Shown piece by piece: positions 1 to 8,788 of a stretch of DNA of 64,000 bases (positions within the stretch are counted from its first letter, which is position 1; the number at the start of each line of letters is the position of its first letter). Under the pieces are notes generated by a model that saw nothing but the letters and a program-made list of their open reading frames with translations, searched no databases and had not been told where the DNA came from. The position numbers and the translations under genes are program-made. The DNA is from Pedobacter paludis (lineage in GTDB: Bacteria > Bacteroidota > Bacteroidia > Sphingobacteriales > Sphingobacteriaceae): positions 744,001 through 808,000 of the forward strand of contig NZ_QGNY01000002.1 in assembly GCF_003173575.1 (NCBI RefSeq), read 5' to 3'.

Positions 1-1
1 T

Positions 2-3000
2 ACGGCCATGCAGGGCGAAGAAATTAATCCAAAAATCTCTCCAGATGGTAAATGGATGGCTTTTTCATCCAATCAGTTCGGTAATTACGATGTTTATGTA
101 ATGCCAGTTGCAGGTGGAGATATAAAACAATTAACTTTTAATGATGCATCTGACGAAGTTGACAATTGGAGTTTAGATTCAAAAACAATCTATTTTACTT
201 CAGGCCGTTTCAACTCTTTTTCGAGTTATAAAGTAAATGTAAACGGTGGAACGGCCGTTCGTCTTTTCGAAAATTATTTTAACACCACGCACCACATTGC
301 AGAGGCACCGAGTGGCGAATTATTTTTTAGCGATACCTGGGAAAGTATGCGTTTCTCAAACAGAAAGCATTATAAGGGCGCTTATAATCCAGATATTCAA
401 TCTTATAACCCAAAAACCAAAACTTACAAACAATACACCACTTATATTGGTAAGGATTTTTGGACCAGCGTTGATGCTAATGGAAATGTTTATTTCGTTT
501 CTGATGAAGGCAATGAGGAATATAACCTTTACACTTTTATTAACGGAAAGAAAACAGCACTAACCAATTTTGATACTTCTATAAAACGTCCATTTGTATC
601 TGCGAATGGAACAACCGTGGTTTTTGAGAAGGACTATCAACTTTACACCTACGATGTAGCCTCAAAGAAAACAGAAAAGGTTAACATTAGTGCGTCTCGC
701 AATCAGGTGTTAAGCAAAGAGCAGGAGTATGATGTTCGTGGAAATATTTCGGCTTTCGATGTTTCTCCAGATGCAAAGAAAATCGCATTTGTATCAAGAG
801 GAGAGCTTTTTGTAAGCGATGCCGATGGAAAGTTTATCCGTAAAATAACCAATAGTGGAGAACGGGCCATGCAGTGTAAATGGCTTGCCGATAACAAAAC
901 AATTTTATTCAATCAAACTTCCAACGGTTACCAAAACTGGTTTACTTTAACTGGAGATGGAAAGGGAACACCAAAGCAAATTACTAAAGACAAGGCTAAT
1001 AATCGCGATATCACTTTGAATAAGGCAAAGACCTTGGCGGTTTATTTAAGTGGAAGAAACGAATTGCGATTGCTGGATTTGAAAACCATGGAAAGTAAAA
1101 CCATTGTTAACGATGAGTTTTGGGCCATTCAGAATTCTACGCCAAGCTTTTCTCCAAACGATCAATATGTGTTGTTTACTGCCTTTAGAAATTTTGAGCA
1201 GGACATTTTGGTTCACGAGATTAAAACGAACAAAACCATTAATTTAACCAATACAGGGGTTACCGAAACCAGTCCGGCATGGTCGCCTGATGGAAAGTAT
1301 ATTTTCTTTACCAGCGCAAGAACGGAGCCTTTTTATCCATCAGGAGGCGACCATGTACACATTTATCGCATGGCTTTGAACAATTATGATACGCCTTTCC
1401 GTTTCGATAAATTTGATGACTTATTTAAGGAAGAAAAGGCAGAACCAAAAGATGTTAAGCCGGGTGTTGCAGATAAAAAGACAAGTAAATCTGCTGATAC
1501 AGCAAAGAAAAAGACAGATGTTAAACCGACTCCAAAACCCGCTTCGATAATTACAATAAATACCCAGAATATTTTGGATCGAGTGGAACTGGTAAGCTCT
1601 GATTTTGGAAATCAGTTTGGAACCGATGCATTTGCCAAAGGCGATAAAACCTATGTTTTCTATTCATCTAACCAAGATGGCGGAAAGCCAAGTTTATATC
1701 GGACAACCATTGAGCCTTTTGAAGCGAACAAAACGGAAAAGGTTGGCGATGGAGAAGATTACTCGATTATTCAAGTTGGCGATAAATTTTTCACCTTGAT
1801 TGGTGGCGTAATAAATAAGTATAGTCTGGAAGGTAACAAGCAAGATAAGATTGATCACGCTTATAAATTCGCTAGAAACTTAAATGCAGAGTTTAACCAA
1901 ATGTTTTACGAAACCTGGGTTGGCCTTGATGAGAACTTTTACGATGAAAACTTCCATGGTGTAGATTGGGAAAAAATGAAAACCCGATACTCGGCTTATC
2001 TGCCTTATGTAAATAACCGTAGCGATTTAAGAATTTTATTAAACGATATGTTGGGCGAATTGAATTCTTCGCACATGGGCTTTAATAGTTTTGGAACAGA
2101 GGAGCGCAAAAACCTAAACTACATAACCAACCAAACGGGCATTATGTTCGATAATGAAAACCCATTTAAGGTAGAACGGATTGTAGCGAAAAGTAATGCC
2201 TCTTACGCAAGCGTAAATGTTTTGCCAGGCGATGTTCTAACCAAAGTAAACGGTGTGCAGGTTGATGATAAAATGGATAGGGACTATTATTTCAGCAAAC
2301 CATCATTAGATAAGGAAATGAGTTTAACCTTTGTGCGTAATGGCAAAGAAGTTTCGGTTAATGTTCATCCAGAAAGCTCGGGTTTGTTAAGAAATAATTT
2401 ATATGATGAATGGATTGCCAAAAATCGCCAGAATGTAGATAAATGGGGAAACAACCGCATCGCCTATTCTTATATGAAAAATATGGGTGCAGGCGAATTA
2501 GAGCGTTTTCTACTGGATATGGTAGAGCAGGAAGAAAATAAAGAGGCTATAATTTTAGATTTACGCTACAATACAGGCGGTAATGTCCACGATGAAGTTT
2601 TGAAATTCCTATCTCAAAAACCCTATTTAAAGTGGAAATACCGTGGAGGCAAAATGGCTCCGCAAAGTAATTTTGGACCTGCAGTGAAACCGATTATCTT
2701 ATTGGTTAACGAACAATCTTTAAGTGATGCGGAAATGACAGCTACCGGATTTAAACAATTGAAACTGGGCAAAATTGTTGGAACGGAAACTTACCGCTGG
2801 ATTATTTTTACTTCGGCAAAGGGCTTGGTTGATGGTTCTTCATACCGTTTGCCATCTTGGGGCTGTTACACTATGGATGGCAAAAATATTGAGAAGGAGG
2901 GGGTTAAACCAGATATTTTTGTGAAAAACACTTTCGAGGATAGATTGGCAGATAAAGATCCACAATTGGAAAAAGCTGTATCAGAAATTTTGAAGGATTT

Positions 3001-3007
3001 GAAATAA
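2..3007 (+). CDS. Tricorn-type S41 serine peptidase, 5' end cut by window edge
   Basis: Large exported peptidase of the tricorn family (S41), expected to trim peptides in the periplasm. The frame stays open to the left edge, so the ATG at 8 is probably internal and the signal peptide with the first propeller blade lies outside; residues here count from that ATG. Residues 1 to about 460 are beta-propeller repeats with recurring SPDGK motifs. About 470-520 is a Lys/Pro/Thr-rich linker. A helical core carries His689 in SSHMGF, about 720-795 is a PDZ domain, and about 830-985 is the S41 domain with probable nucleophile Ser906 in SLSDAE and a VDGSSYRLP segment typical of tricorn C-termini. Thermoplasma tricorn has about 1070 residues, so only a short N-terminal part is missing. 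Family assignment is strong; the substrate is unknown. Confidence 0.93.
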   Translation, partial: TAMQGEEINPKISPDGKWMAFSSNQFGNYDVYVMPVAGGDIKQLTFNDASDEVDNWSLDSKTIYFTSGRFNSFSSYKVNVNGGTAVRLFENYFNTTHHIAEAPSGELFFSDTWESMRFSNRKHYKGAYNPDIQSYNPKTKTYKQYTTYIGKDFWTSVDANGNVYFVSDEGNEEYNLYTFINGKKTALTNFDTSIKRPFVSANGTTVVFEKDYQLYTYDVASKKTEKVNISASRNQVLSKEQEYDVRGNISAFDVSPDAKKIAFVSRGELFVSDADGKFIRKITNSGERAMQCKWLADNKTILFNQTSNGYQNWFTLTGDGKGTPKQITKDKANNRDITLNKAKTLAVYLSGRNELRLLDLKTMESKTIVNDEFWAIQNSTPSFSPNDQYVLFTAFRNFEQDILVHEIKTNKTINLTNTGVTETSPAWSPDGKYIFFTSARTEPFYPSGGDHVHIYRMALNNYDTPFRFDKFDDLFKEEKAEPKDVKPGVADKKTSKSADTAKKKTDVKPTPKPASIITINTQNILDRVELVSSDFGNQFGTDAFAKGDKTYVFYSSNQDGGKPSLYRTTIEPFEANKTEKVGDGEDYSIIQVGDKFFTLIGGVINKYSLEGNKQDKIDHAYKFARNLNAEFNQMFYETWVGLDENFYDENFHGVDWEKMKTRYSAYLPYVNNRSDLRILLNDMLGELNSSHMGFNSFGTEERKNLNYITNQTGIMFDNENPFKVERIVAKSNASYASVNVLPGDVLTKVNGVQVDDKMDRDYYFSKPSLDKEMSLTFVRNGKEVSVNVHPESSGLLRNNLYDEWIAKNRQNVDKWGNNRIAYSYMKNMGAGELERFLLDMVEQEENKEAIILDLRYNTGGNVHDEVLKFLSQKPYLKWKYRGGKMAPQSNFGPAVKPIILLVNEQSLSDAEMTATGFKQLKLGKIVGTETYRWIIFTSAKGLVDGSSYRLPSWGCYTMDGKNIEKEGVKPDIFVKNTFEDRLADKDPQLEKAVSEILKDLK

Positions 3008-3010
3008 TTC

Positions 3011-3067
3011 ATATTGTCTGCATTGTTAAATTGTTGGAAATAAGCATAATTACAATGCAGGCAATAT
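3011..3067. repeat. Imperfect inverted repeat between protease and toxin-antitoxin operon
   Basis: A 16-base arm (3011-3026, core TCTGCATTGT) is complementary to 3052-3067 (core ACAATGCAGG) with one G-T mismatch, around a 25-base loop. It starts 4 bases after the protease stop codon. No T-run follows, so it is not a textbook intrinsic terminator, but it could protect the 3' end or be a dispersed palindrome. Confidence 0.55.
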
Positions 3068-3076
3068 ATTATTTGC

Positions 3077-3098
3077 TATATTTGTACCATAATGGTAC
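3077..3098 (+). promoter_or_regulatory. Promoter -7 box overlapped by palindromic operator of TA operon
   Basis: TATATTTG at 3077-3084 fits the Bacteroidota -7 consensus TAnnTTTG. It runs straight into GTACCATAATGGTAC (3084-3098), a perfect palindrome around one central base, about 15 bases before the antitoxin ATG at 3114. A palindrome over the predicted transcription start is the expected site for autorepression by a Phd/YefM antitoxin. No clear -33 TTTG is visible at the usual spacing. The operator role is inferred. Confidence 0.5.
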
Positions 3099-3113
3099 GC
3101 AAAATTTTAATTT

Positions 3114-3368
3114 ATGTTGGTAGTTAGTAGTAGAGAATTTAGGGAAAAGCAAGCTGAATACATGGATAAGCTTGATAATGGAGAACAGATAATTATTCAG
3201 AGAGGAAAGAATAAGGCTTATTCTATAATGCCAATAAAAGATGAAGAAATTTACTTTTCCCCACAAATGATTCAAAAAATTAAAGATTCTATTCTTCAGG
3301 CCAAACAAGGGAAAACAATAAAAATTGGTAATTCCGAGGATCTCGAAGATTTCTTTAAGAATTTATAA
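3114..3368 (+). CDS. Type II antitoxin, Phd/YefM family
   Basis: An 84-residue antitoxin of the prevent-host-death/YefM fold. The N-terminal half has the family pattern of an SSREFREKQ helix followed by GEQIIIQRGKNKAYSIMPI, the beta segment used for dimerisation and DNA binding. The acidic C-terminal tail (EDLEDFFKNL) is the usual toxin-wrapping segment. Its stop codon overlaps the start of the toxin gene by one base (TAATG), so the two are translationally coupled. It should neutralise the toxin and repress the operon through the palindrome at 3084-3098. Length and gene order match the family. Confidence 0.88.
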   Translation: MLVVSSREFREKQAEYMDKLDNGEQIIIQRGKNKAYSIMPIKDEEIYFSPQMIQKIKDSILQAKQGKTIKIGNSEDLEDFFKNL

Positions 3369-3640
3369 TGTATACATTAGAATTTACTCTTCAGGCGATT
3401 GAGGATTTAAAATTTTTAAAGAAATCAGAACCCACTGCATTTAAGAAAGCTCAAAAACTTATCACAGAATTACAGCAACATCCAAAAATTGGAACTGGGA
3501 AACCTGAACTTAAGAAATACAATTTGGCTGGGTGTTATTCAAGAAGGATCTCGCAAAAACATAGATTAGTATATCAAGTAAATGATGATAAATTAATTGT
3601 ACTCATCCTTACTTCTGCCGGGCATTATGATGATAAATAG
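3368..3640 (+). CDS. Txe/YoeB-family toxin (ribosome-dependent mRNA interferase)
   Basis: A 90-residue RelE-superfamily toxin. The strings HPKIGTGKPE, SRRISQKHRLVYQV and the C-terminal GHYDDK are the Txe/YoeB signature (HPxxGxGKPE, SRRIxxxHRLVY, HY). The conserved Glu, Arg, His and Tyr of the YoeB active site are all present, so it is probably functional. YoeB toxins cleave mRNA at the ribosomal A site. The gene begins inside the antitoxin stop codon. No mobile-element sequence flanks the pair. Family certain; activity inferred. Confidence 0.92.
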   Translation: MYTLEFTLQAIEDLKFLKKSEPTAFKKAQKLITELQQHPKIGTGKPELKKYNLAGCYSRRISQKHRLVYQVNDDKLIVLILTSAGHYDDK

Positions 3641-3739
3641 CCTAACAACTTAGCAATTGATCATTTTCGGTTTTAACAATTAATCAGTTGTACAGTTAAC
3701 CAAATTTTCCGTTTCTTTGGGATCGAAATATTTTAATGC

Positions 3740-4486
3740 ATGGCAAATTTATTAACGGATAGAGCTTTTTGGGTAAATTATTGGGAAAGTAAAAAAGGAC
3801 TTGCTGTTGAGTTGCCAGCTGATTACGTGTTTCATCGTCAATTGGCAGATGTTATTGAAAAATGTAAAGTTAAAACGGCCATAGAACTGGGTGGATTTCC
3901 GGGTTATTACGCTGTTTTTTTAAAGAAATATTTCAAGCTAGATGTTACCCTTTTAGATTATTTCGTTCACCCGCCTGTTGTAAACGAACTTCTTGATAAA
4001 AACGGGTTAACCGAAAAAGATATCCACATCATCGAAACCGATTTGTTTAACTACACGCCAGAACAACAGTATGATTTAGTGCTGAGTTGTGGTTTAATTG
4101 AGCATTTTAATGATACTGCAGATATCATTAATCGCCATATTGCTTTTGTAAAACCTGGTGGAACATTGTTTATCACCTTGCCAAACTTTAAAGCTGTTAA
4201 TGGATGGTTTCAAAAAAACTTTGATAAAGAGAATTACGATAAGCATAATATCGACAGCATGAATCCTGCTTTGCTAAAATCGATTTGCGAAAAGGCAGGA
4301 TTAAAAGATGTTAAAGCTGGTTATTTTGGCCACTTCAGTGTGTGGTTAGAAAACGAGAATCAGAAATCTGCAGGTGTGCGTTTATTCAAAAAGATGGTTT
4401 GGTTAACAGGTAAGGTTTTTACCAAAATTATTCCTTTCGAAAGCAAAAGTTTATCACCTTATATTATTCTGGAAGCTAGAAAATAG
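3740..4486 (+). CDS. Class I SAM-dependent methyltransferase
   Basis: A 248-residue soluble methyltransferase. AIELGGFPGYYAVFLKKYF is motif I of the Rossmann fold, a little unusual with GGFPG in place of GxGxG. TLLD ends beta 2 where an acidic residue binds the ribose, DLVLSCGLIEHF is the motif around beta 4, and a VKPGGTLFITLPNF segment follows as in Methyltransf_11/23 proteins. The ATG at 3740 follows a 99-base non-coding stretch. It is convergent with the fucosidase, 4 bases apart. The acceptor is unknown; small-molecule or glycan methylation are both possible. Confidence 0.82.
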   Translation: MANLLTDRAFWVNYWESKKGLAVELPADYVFHRQLADVIEKCKVKTAIELGGFPGYYAVFLKKYFKLDVTLLDYFVHPPVVNELLDKNGLTEKDIHIIETDLFNYTPEQQYDLVLSCGLIEHFNDTADIINRHIAFVKPGGTLFITLPNFKAVNGWFQKNFDKENYDKHNIDSMNPALLKSICEKAGLKDVKAGYFGHFSVWLENENQKSAGVRLFKKMVWLTGKVFTKIIPFESKSLSPYIILEARK

Positions 4487-4490
4487 ATTT

Positions 4491-5942
4491 CTACTGCGTT
4501 TTCTTATAAATTCCGAATTCGCTTAAGGTAATACAAACCGGCGATTTCGTAATGTTTAATCTGATTTTAGAAGTTGTAACTGGTTGATCTAACTTAATTA
4601 ATCGCTTGGCGCCAATACTTGTTCCATCGTAAATTTTTTTCCATTTATTGTTTTCTAAAATCTCAATATTGTAAGCTTCTATCCGTTGTCCTAATGGGAT
4701 GTATTCTTGTAAACTGATAATATCAAAAATTTTGTTGCTTTTTAAATCGATTTCTAGACTCGCTTCATGCACTTTATCCATTGTAGCCCAATAGCTTTCT
4801 TTATTATTGTCTAATAGAGTTACAACATTGTAGTTTTTGCCTCGGGTATTGCTTGGCACTATGTGCGCATCTTTAGCGAGGTTGTTTGCAAAGGTATGTT
4901 TAATCATATCTCCAAATGATTTTAAGGCAACTACATCGTCTTCGTGTAATTGTCCGCGGGTATCTGGCGCCAAGCCTAAATCTAAACCCGCCCCGCGACC
5001 AACACTTTTCAAATATAAATCGAATAACATCTCTGGGGTTTTTGGTTTTTCGTTCGGGTGATAAAACCAGCCTTTACGTAGTGGTACATCACATTCTGCA
5101 GGCATCCAAAATTTACCATTTCTAATTCCCATGGGGCTTTGGGGATAATTCGCCTGACCGGGGACGGCTACATTCTTCCCCTCCGGTGGAAGCGGTGTAA
5201 AGGTTTCCCAACTTGTTTCTGATGCATTTCCATTCTCATTACCAACCCAACGGATATCTAAACCAATATCACTAAAAATATTGGCCATGGGTTGCATTTT
5301 ACGGGTTATTGCCCAAGTGTTATTCCAATCGTGATATGTTGTATTATCTATCGAACGATGCGCTTTTGCTCCGCCATAATATCCATCTCCACCATTGGCT
5401 CCATCGTGCCAACTCATAAAAAGTTCACCATAATTGCTGTACAATTCTTTAAGCTGGGCTTGATAAATGGCTAAATATTCAGCAGTTCCATATTTTGGAT
5501 TATTTCTATCCCAAGGGGAGCAATAAATCCCGAATTTTAATCCATTTTTATGAGCAGTTTGCTCTATTTCTTTAACTAAATCTCCGTTTCCGTTTCTAAA
5601 AGGACTTTTGCTAATATTGTATTCGGTTGTTTTTGTTGGCCAGAGCGCAAAACCATCGTGATGCTTTGCCACTAAAATTATGCCTTTTAATCCCCCGGCT
5701 TTGGCGGCTTTAATAATTTGTTCTGCGTTAAAGTCAGTTGGATTGAAGCTTTTTGGATCAGCATCTCCATAACCCCATTCCTTATTTTCGAAAGTAGTCG
5801 GGGTGAAATGAATTAGACCATAAACTTCTATATCGTGCCATGCCAGTTGCCTTTTAGATGGAAGTGCTCCATAAGGTTTGGGTGGGTTTTGGGCATTTGC
5901 TGTAAATGATATTGAAAGAAGTAATATGGTTATCCATTTCAT
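4491..5942 (-). CDS. Secreted alpha-L-fucosidase, GH29, with C-terminal discoidin-like domain
   Basis: Exported glycoside hydrolase family 29 enzyme that removes alpha-linked L-fucose from glycans. An upstream TTG at 5972 is in frame, but the ATG at 5942 places a clean signal peptide (MKWITILLLSISFTANAQ) at the N-terminus, so I use it (483 residues). The (beta/alpha)8 domain spans roughly residues 20-340 and contains AKHHDGFALWPT, YCSPWDRN and the nucleophile motif SWHDGANG with Asp180. The last 120 or so residues resemble an F5/8 type C domain (EASLEIDL, SKIRLNIT, SEFGIY). It stands alone with no SusC/D pair nearby, suggesting a housekeeping scavenging role. Confidence 0.93.
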   Translation of the reverse strand: MKWITILLLSISFTANAQNPPKPYGALPSKRQLAWHDIEVYGLIHFTPTTFENKEWGYGDADPKSFNPTDFNAEQIIKAAKAGGLKGIILVAKHHDGFALWPTKTTEYNISKSPFRNGNGDLVKEIEQTAHKNGLKFGIYCSPWDRNNPKYGTAEYLAIYQAQLKELYSNYGELFMSWHDGANGGDGYYGGAKAHRSIDNTTYHDWNNTWAITRKMQPMANIFSDIGLDIRWVGNENGNASETSWETFTPLPPEGKNVAVPGQANYPQSPMGIRNGKFWMPAECDVPLRKGWFYHPNEKPKTPEMLFDLYLKSVGRGAGLDLGLAPDTRGQLHEDDVVALKSFGDMIKHTFANNLAKDAHIVPSNTRGKNYNVVTLLDNNKESYWATMDKVHEASLEIDLKSNKIFDIISLQEYIPLGQRIEAYNIEILENNKWKKIYDGTSIGAKRLIKLDQPVTTSKIRLNITKSPVCITLSEFGIYKKTQ

Positions 5943-6034
5943 GTTTTTCGTTATTGATAGAACAAAATACAAAGAATAGTTATTGAAATGTAATTCGGTT
6001 ATGGGAATTGATAAAATTTAAATTAAATTTGAGT

Positions 6035-6241
6035 ATGGAAACACTTTTGGTACATCCAGACAATGAAAAGCAATTAGAAGCATTAAAGGCTTTTATGATA
6101 GAACAGAATATCAATTTTGAATCTCAAACTGAAAAATTACCGAAACACGTATATCAAAGTATCGAGCGGGGGTTGAAACAGGCAAATAAAGGGGAAACGA
6201 TTTCTTTCGATGAATTTAAATTAAAACATTTTAAAGCTTAA
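6035..6241 (+). CDS. Small antitoxin-like protein
   Basis: A 68-residue protein starting METLLVHPDNEKQLEALKAFM. The frame extends upstream only to a TTG at 6008; the ATG at 6035 gives the usual start of this Bacteroidota antitoxin-like group. It has a short N-terminal strand, a helix and a C-terminal tail SFDEFKLKHFKA resembling the toxin-binding tail of RelB/Phd-like partners. The stop codon overlaps the next start (TAATG). The call rests mainly on size, the coupled RelE-like partner and the tail; no DNA-binding motif is obvious. Confidence 0.7.
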   Translation: METLLVHPDNEKQLEALKAFMIEQNINFESQTEKLPKHVYQSIERGLKQANKGETISFDEFKLKHFKA

Positions 6242-6531
6242 TGTCTTATGATGTAGTTTTTACGGTTGAATCGGAAGAAACCTTCGATTTAATTTCTGCT
6301 CAACTATTAGAAAAATTCGGATTAGATACTTTAATCAAATTTCAAAATCTAACCTCATCTTCGGTTCAAAAGATTGGTGCAAATCCATTTCTTTATCAAA
6401 TTATAGAAGAAAATAATCAGATAAGAAAATGTCTTGTACACAAAAACTGTTCGATTTTCTTTCAGGTAAACGGAAGCAAAATACTTATAATTTGCTTTTG
6501 GGATAATCGTCAAGATCCAATATTTAAATAA
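6241..6531 (+). CDS. RelE/ParE-superfamily toxin-like protein
   Basis: A 96-residue partner of the preceding antitoxin. The alternating strand pattern IRKCLVHKNCSIFFQVNGSKILIICFWDNRQDP matches the C-terminal sheet of RelE/ParE toxins, where xxIFYxVxxxxIxIxxxxdxRQdP is common. Basic catalytic residues are less obvious than in YoeB, so it could be a ParE-like gyrase inhibitor or weakly active. This is the second toxin-antitoxin pair in 3.4 kb. It is convergent with the glycosyltransferase, 2 bases apart. Confidence 0.75.
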   Translation: MSYDVVFTVESEETFDLISAQLLEKFGLDTLIKFQNLTSSSVQKIGANPFLYQIIEENNQIRKCLVHKNCSIFFQVNGSKILIICFWDNRQDPIFK

Positions 6532-6533
6532 TT

Positions 6534-7448
6534 CTATTTTGAGAAATATTGAGCGAGTTTTTCCTTTACAAAACGCTTGATTCTCGAAGCTAGATTCCCT
6601 TTTCTGTTGGCTAGGAAATTCTTGATGGTTTGATAAGCCTCTTGATTCTCCTTTATTACATCTGGAAACTGCGTAATGGGTTTTGGATTGATGATAACGT
6701 TATAAATGTCGTTAATTCCAGAGTGAACGCCAGTACCATCGTGGCCAATATTGTTAACCAACGATTGAGAAGGGTTTAAGGTTAAGCCGCCTTTTAGAAA
6801 AATCGATGCATACCAACGGATTGCCCAACTGTTGTTTTTTCCTTTTTTAAATTCCTGCATTTGCTTCCAGAAATTCATGCTGTTATCAATAGAAAATGCC
6901 GATTTCTTTTTTTTGTCGAATTGCTTTAAGAGCGTATCGATATTAGGCTCAAAGTTTTTCCAGGCTCTATCCCAAGTTGCCCAGCCCCAGCTTGTAGCCG
7001 CTCTATAAAAAAAAGCCTGTGGTAGATTTTCTGATTTTAACGGATACATATATGCGCCTATGTGCATCACTTTTTCCTCATCGCGGTAGCGGTTTAAAGA
7101 ATCGTTGAAATAAGTAAGGGTATGTGGCGAAGTAATTAAATCATCTTCAAAAACGATTACCTGCCCATAATCATTTATGAGTTGTGTTACACCTGCTATA
7201 ACCGAATTGGCTAAGCCTGAATTTTCTTTTCGCTCAATAACCTTAACAGTTTTGAAACCTTCAATTTTATTAATTATCGATCTTACCTCCGCAACTTTTT
7301 CTTCATCCTGTGGCGTTTTTGCACCATCAGAAAATATATACAAACGACTTTCGGCTGCGAGATTGTTTTGTTGCAAAAACTTTAAGGTACGCGAAGTGTG
7401 CTGCGGACGATTATATACGAAAAGTGCTATTGGGGCAAGGTTTTGCAT
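6534..7448 (-). CDS. GT2/GNT-I-like glycosyltransferase
   Basis: A 304-residue predicted sugar transferase. It opens with PIALFVYNRPQHTSRTLKFL, followed by LYIFSDGAK, and has VFEDDLITSPHTLTYFN, where EDD is the DxD-like metal/nucleotide-sugar motif of the GT-A fold. The central YRAATSWGWATWDRAW segment is characteristic of this Bacteroidota group related to GNT-I and family 2 enzymes. No signal peptide or membrane helix is present, so it probably acts on the cytoplasmic face of the membrane. Together with two methyltransferases and a flippase on the same strand it suggests a small O-glycan or polysaccharide block. Confidence 0.85.
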   Translation of the reverse strand: MQNLAPIALFVYNRPQHTSRTLKFLQQNNLAAESRLYIFSDGAKTPQDEEKVAEVRSIINKIEGFKTVKVIERKENSGLANSVIAGVTQLINDYGQVIVFEDDLITSPHTLTYFNDSLNRYRDEEKVMHIGAYMYPLKSENLPQAFFYRAATSWGWATWDRAWKNFEPNIDTLLKQFDKKKKSAFSIDNSMNFWKQMQEFKKGKNNSWAIRWYASIFLKGGLTLNPSQSLVNNIGHDGTGVHSGINDIYNVIINPKPITQFPDVIKENQEAYQTIKNFLANRKGNLASRIKRFVKEKLAQYFSK

Positions 7449-7511
7449 ATTGTTATCTATTTTTTACCACATAAGAAATTTAAGGAACATATAAGCTGTG
7501 TGTAAAACAGA

Positions 7512-7922
7512 TTAATAAATCGATTCATATATTTCATTAACATAAGTTTTTTGCCCCTCGCTAAATATGTGTAGACAATTTAAATTGATCATCAGTCCCA
7601 TTGGTTGTTTCAGCAACTTCATATAAGTTAATAATTGTGCAACATGAATAGGTTGAATGCTTTCCACTGATTTAAATTCTACAATTAAAGTGTCTTCAAC
7701 TAACAAATCGCAACGTAATTCTGCATCGAGCTCTAGTCCTTTATAATTTATTGGTATGATTAATTCGGATTTAAAATTAATGTTTTTTGCTTTTAGCTCA
7801 TGGATCATGCATTTATGATAGGTGCATTCCAGTAAGCCTGGGCCTAAAGCTTTGTGCACTTCAATTGCTGCTCCGTTAACTTTATAAACTAAATTTTTTA
7901 AATAATCCCTAGTCAAAATCAT
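7512..7922 (-). CDS. GxxExxY protein
   Basis: A 136-residue protein of the GxxExxY family: the naming motif is seen in GPGLLECTYHKCM. The middle part (LIVEFKSVESIQPIHVAQLLTYM) resembles the PD-(D/E)XK nuclease core of PDDEXK_3, with an acidic residue and ExK spaced as in that fold. The biological role of the family is not established. It sits alone between two glycan-related genes on the same strand, with no partner gene evident. Confidence 0.9.
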   Translation of the reverse strand: MILTRDYLKNLVYKVNGAAIEVHKALGPGLLECTYHKCMIHELKAKNINFKSELIIPINYKGLELDAELRCDLLVEDTLIVEFKSVESIQPIHVAQLLTYMKLLKQPMGLMINLNCLHIFSEGQKTYVNEIYESIY

Positions 7923-8009
7923 ATTACGCTCTTTAAGTTTAGGTCAAACTATAAAGGGATGTTTTAGTGAATAGAGATTAACGAAATATAAACTTATATA
8001 TGGTAAATT

Positions 8010-8771
8010 CTAAAATATATGCAAGTTAGAATCCGATTTTTGGGTTAAAACGGTATAAGCATTTGCAAACTGTTCCTTTTTCTTTTCTCCGAGAAGGTTT
8101 CCCAAAGTTTTTTTAATTCGATATTCCAACTCGATTTTTAAATTCTTTGTAAAGGTTTTTGGCGCTTTTCTGTTTACAAACTCATTAAACTTAACTGTTT
8201 CTGGAGCAGTCATTGAAACCTTATCTTCAAGAACTTCCAAACCCTCGCTTTGCAACAAAAACCTTAAGGATGTTGGCGTATACATATTAATGTGGCCATA
8301 ATCCAGAAAGTGTTTCATTCGCTTGTCAACACCAAAACGATAATCTTTTGGCACTTCTACAACGATGTATTTTGCTACCCTTTTCAGTTCCCTAATCAAA
8401 ATCCGTTCGTGTTCTACATGTTCTAGCACGTGAGCCAAAATGATTAAATCGAAAGAATCATCTTCATAAGGGATTTTGTATCCATCAAAAGTCTGTGCTT
8501 CTTTAAGGTGAGAAAGTTTTCTTTCATTAATTAATTCTACACCACTTTGAGCAATTTCTAAAGCATAAAGCTCTGGAGCAAAACTCCATTCGTTTAAAAA
8601 ATGAAGAATACTTCCATCGCCAGCCCCAACTTCTAAAACTTTTTTGGGCTTAATGCTCTTACAAACATCAACTATGTTTTGAGCCTTATATTTTGCGCCA
8701 AGCATTCGCCAGGCAACATCGCTATTGGTATAAAAATTATCGTAGGCTGTTTTTACTTCTTCGCTAAGCAT
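8010..8771 (-). CDS. Class I SAM-dependent methyltransferase
   Basis: A 253-residue methyltransferase. VLEVGAGDGSILHFL is motif I, LYALEIAQ is motif II, and FDLIILAHVLEHVEHERILIRELKR is the beta-4 motif typical of Methyltransf_11 proteins; YIVVEVPKDYRFGV follows. The C-terminal 80 residues are basic and may hold the acceptor site. It lies downstream of a second methyltransferase and a flippase on the same strand with a 17-base gap, so sugar or glycan methylation is a reasonable inference. The substrate cannot be read from the sequence. Confidence 0.84.
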   Translation of the reverse strand: MLSEEVKTAYDNFYTNSDVAWRMLGAKYKAQNIVDVCKSIKPKKVLEVGAGDGSILHFLNEWSFAPELYALEIAQSGVELINERKLSHLKEAQTFDGYKIPYEDDSFDLIILAHVLEHVEHERILIRELKRVAKYIVVEVPKDYRFGVDKRMKHFLDYGHINMYTPTSLRFLLQSEGLEVLEDKVSMTAPETVKFNEFVNRKAPKTFTKNLKIELEYRIKKTLGNLLGEKKKEQFANAYTVLTQKSDSNLHIF

Positions 8772-8788
8772 AATTTAGTTAATAGATG

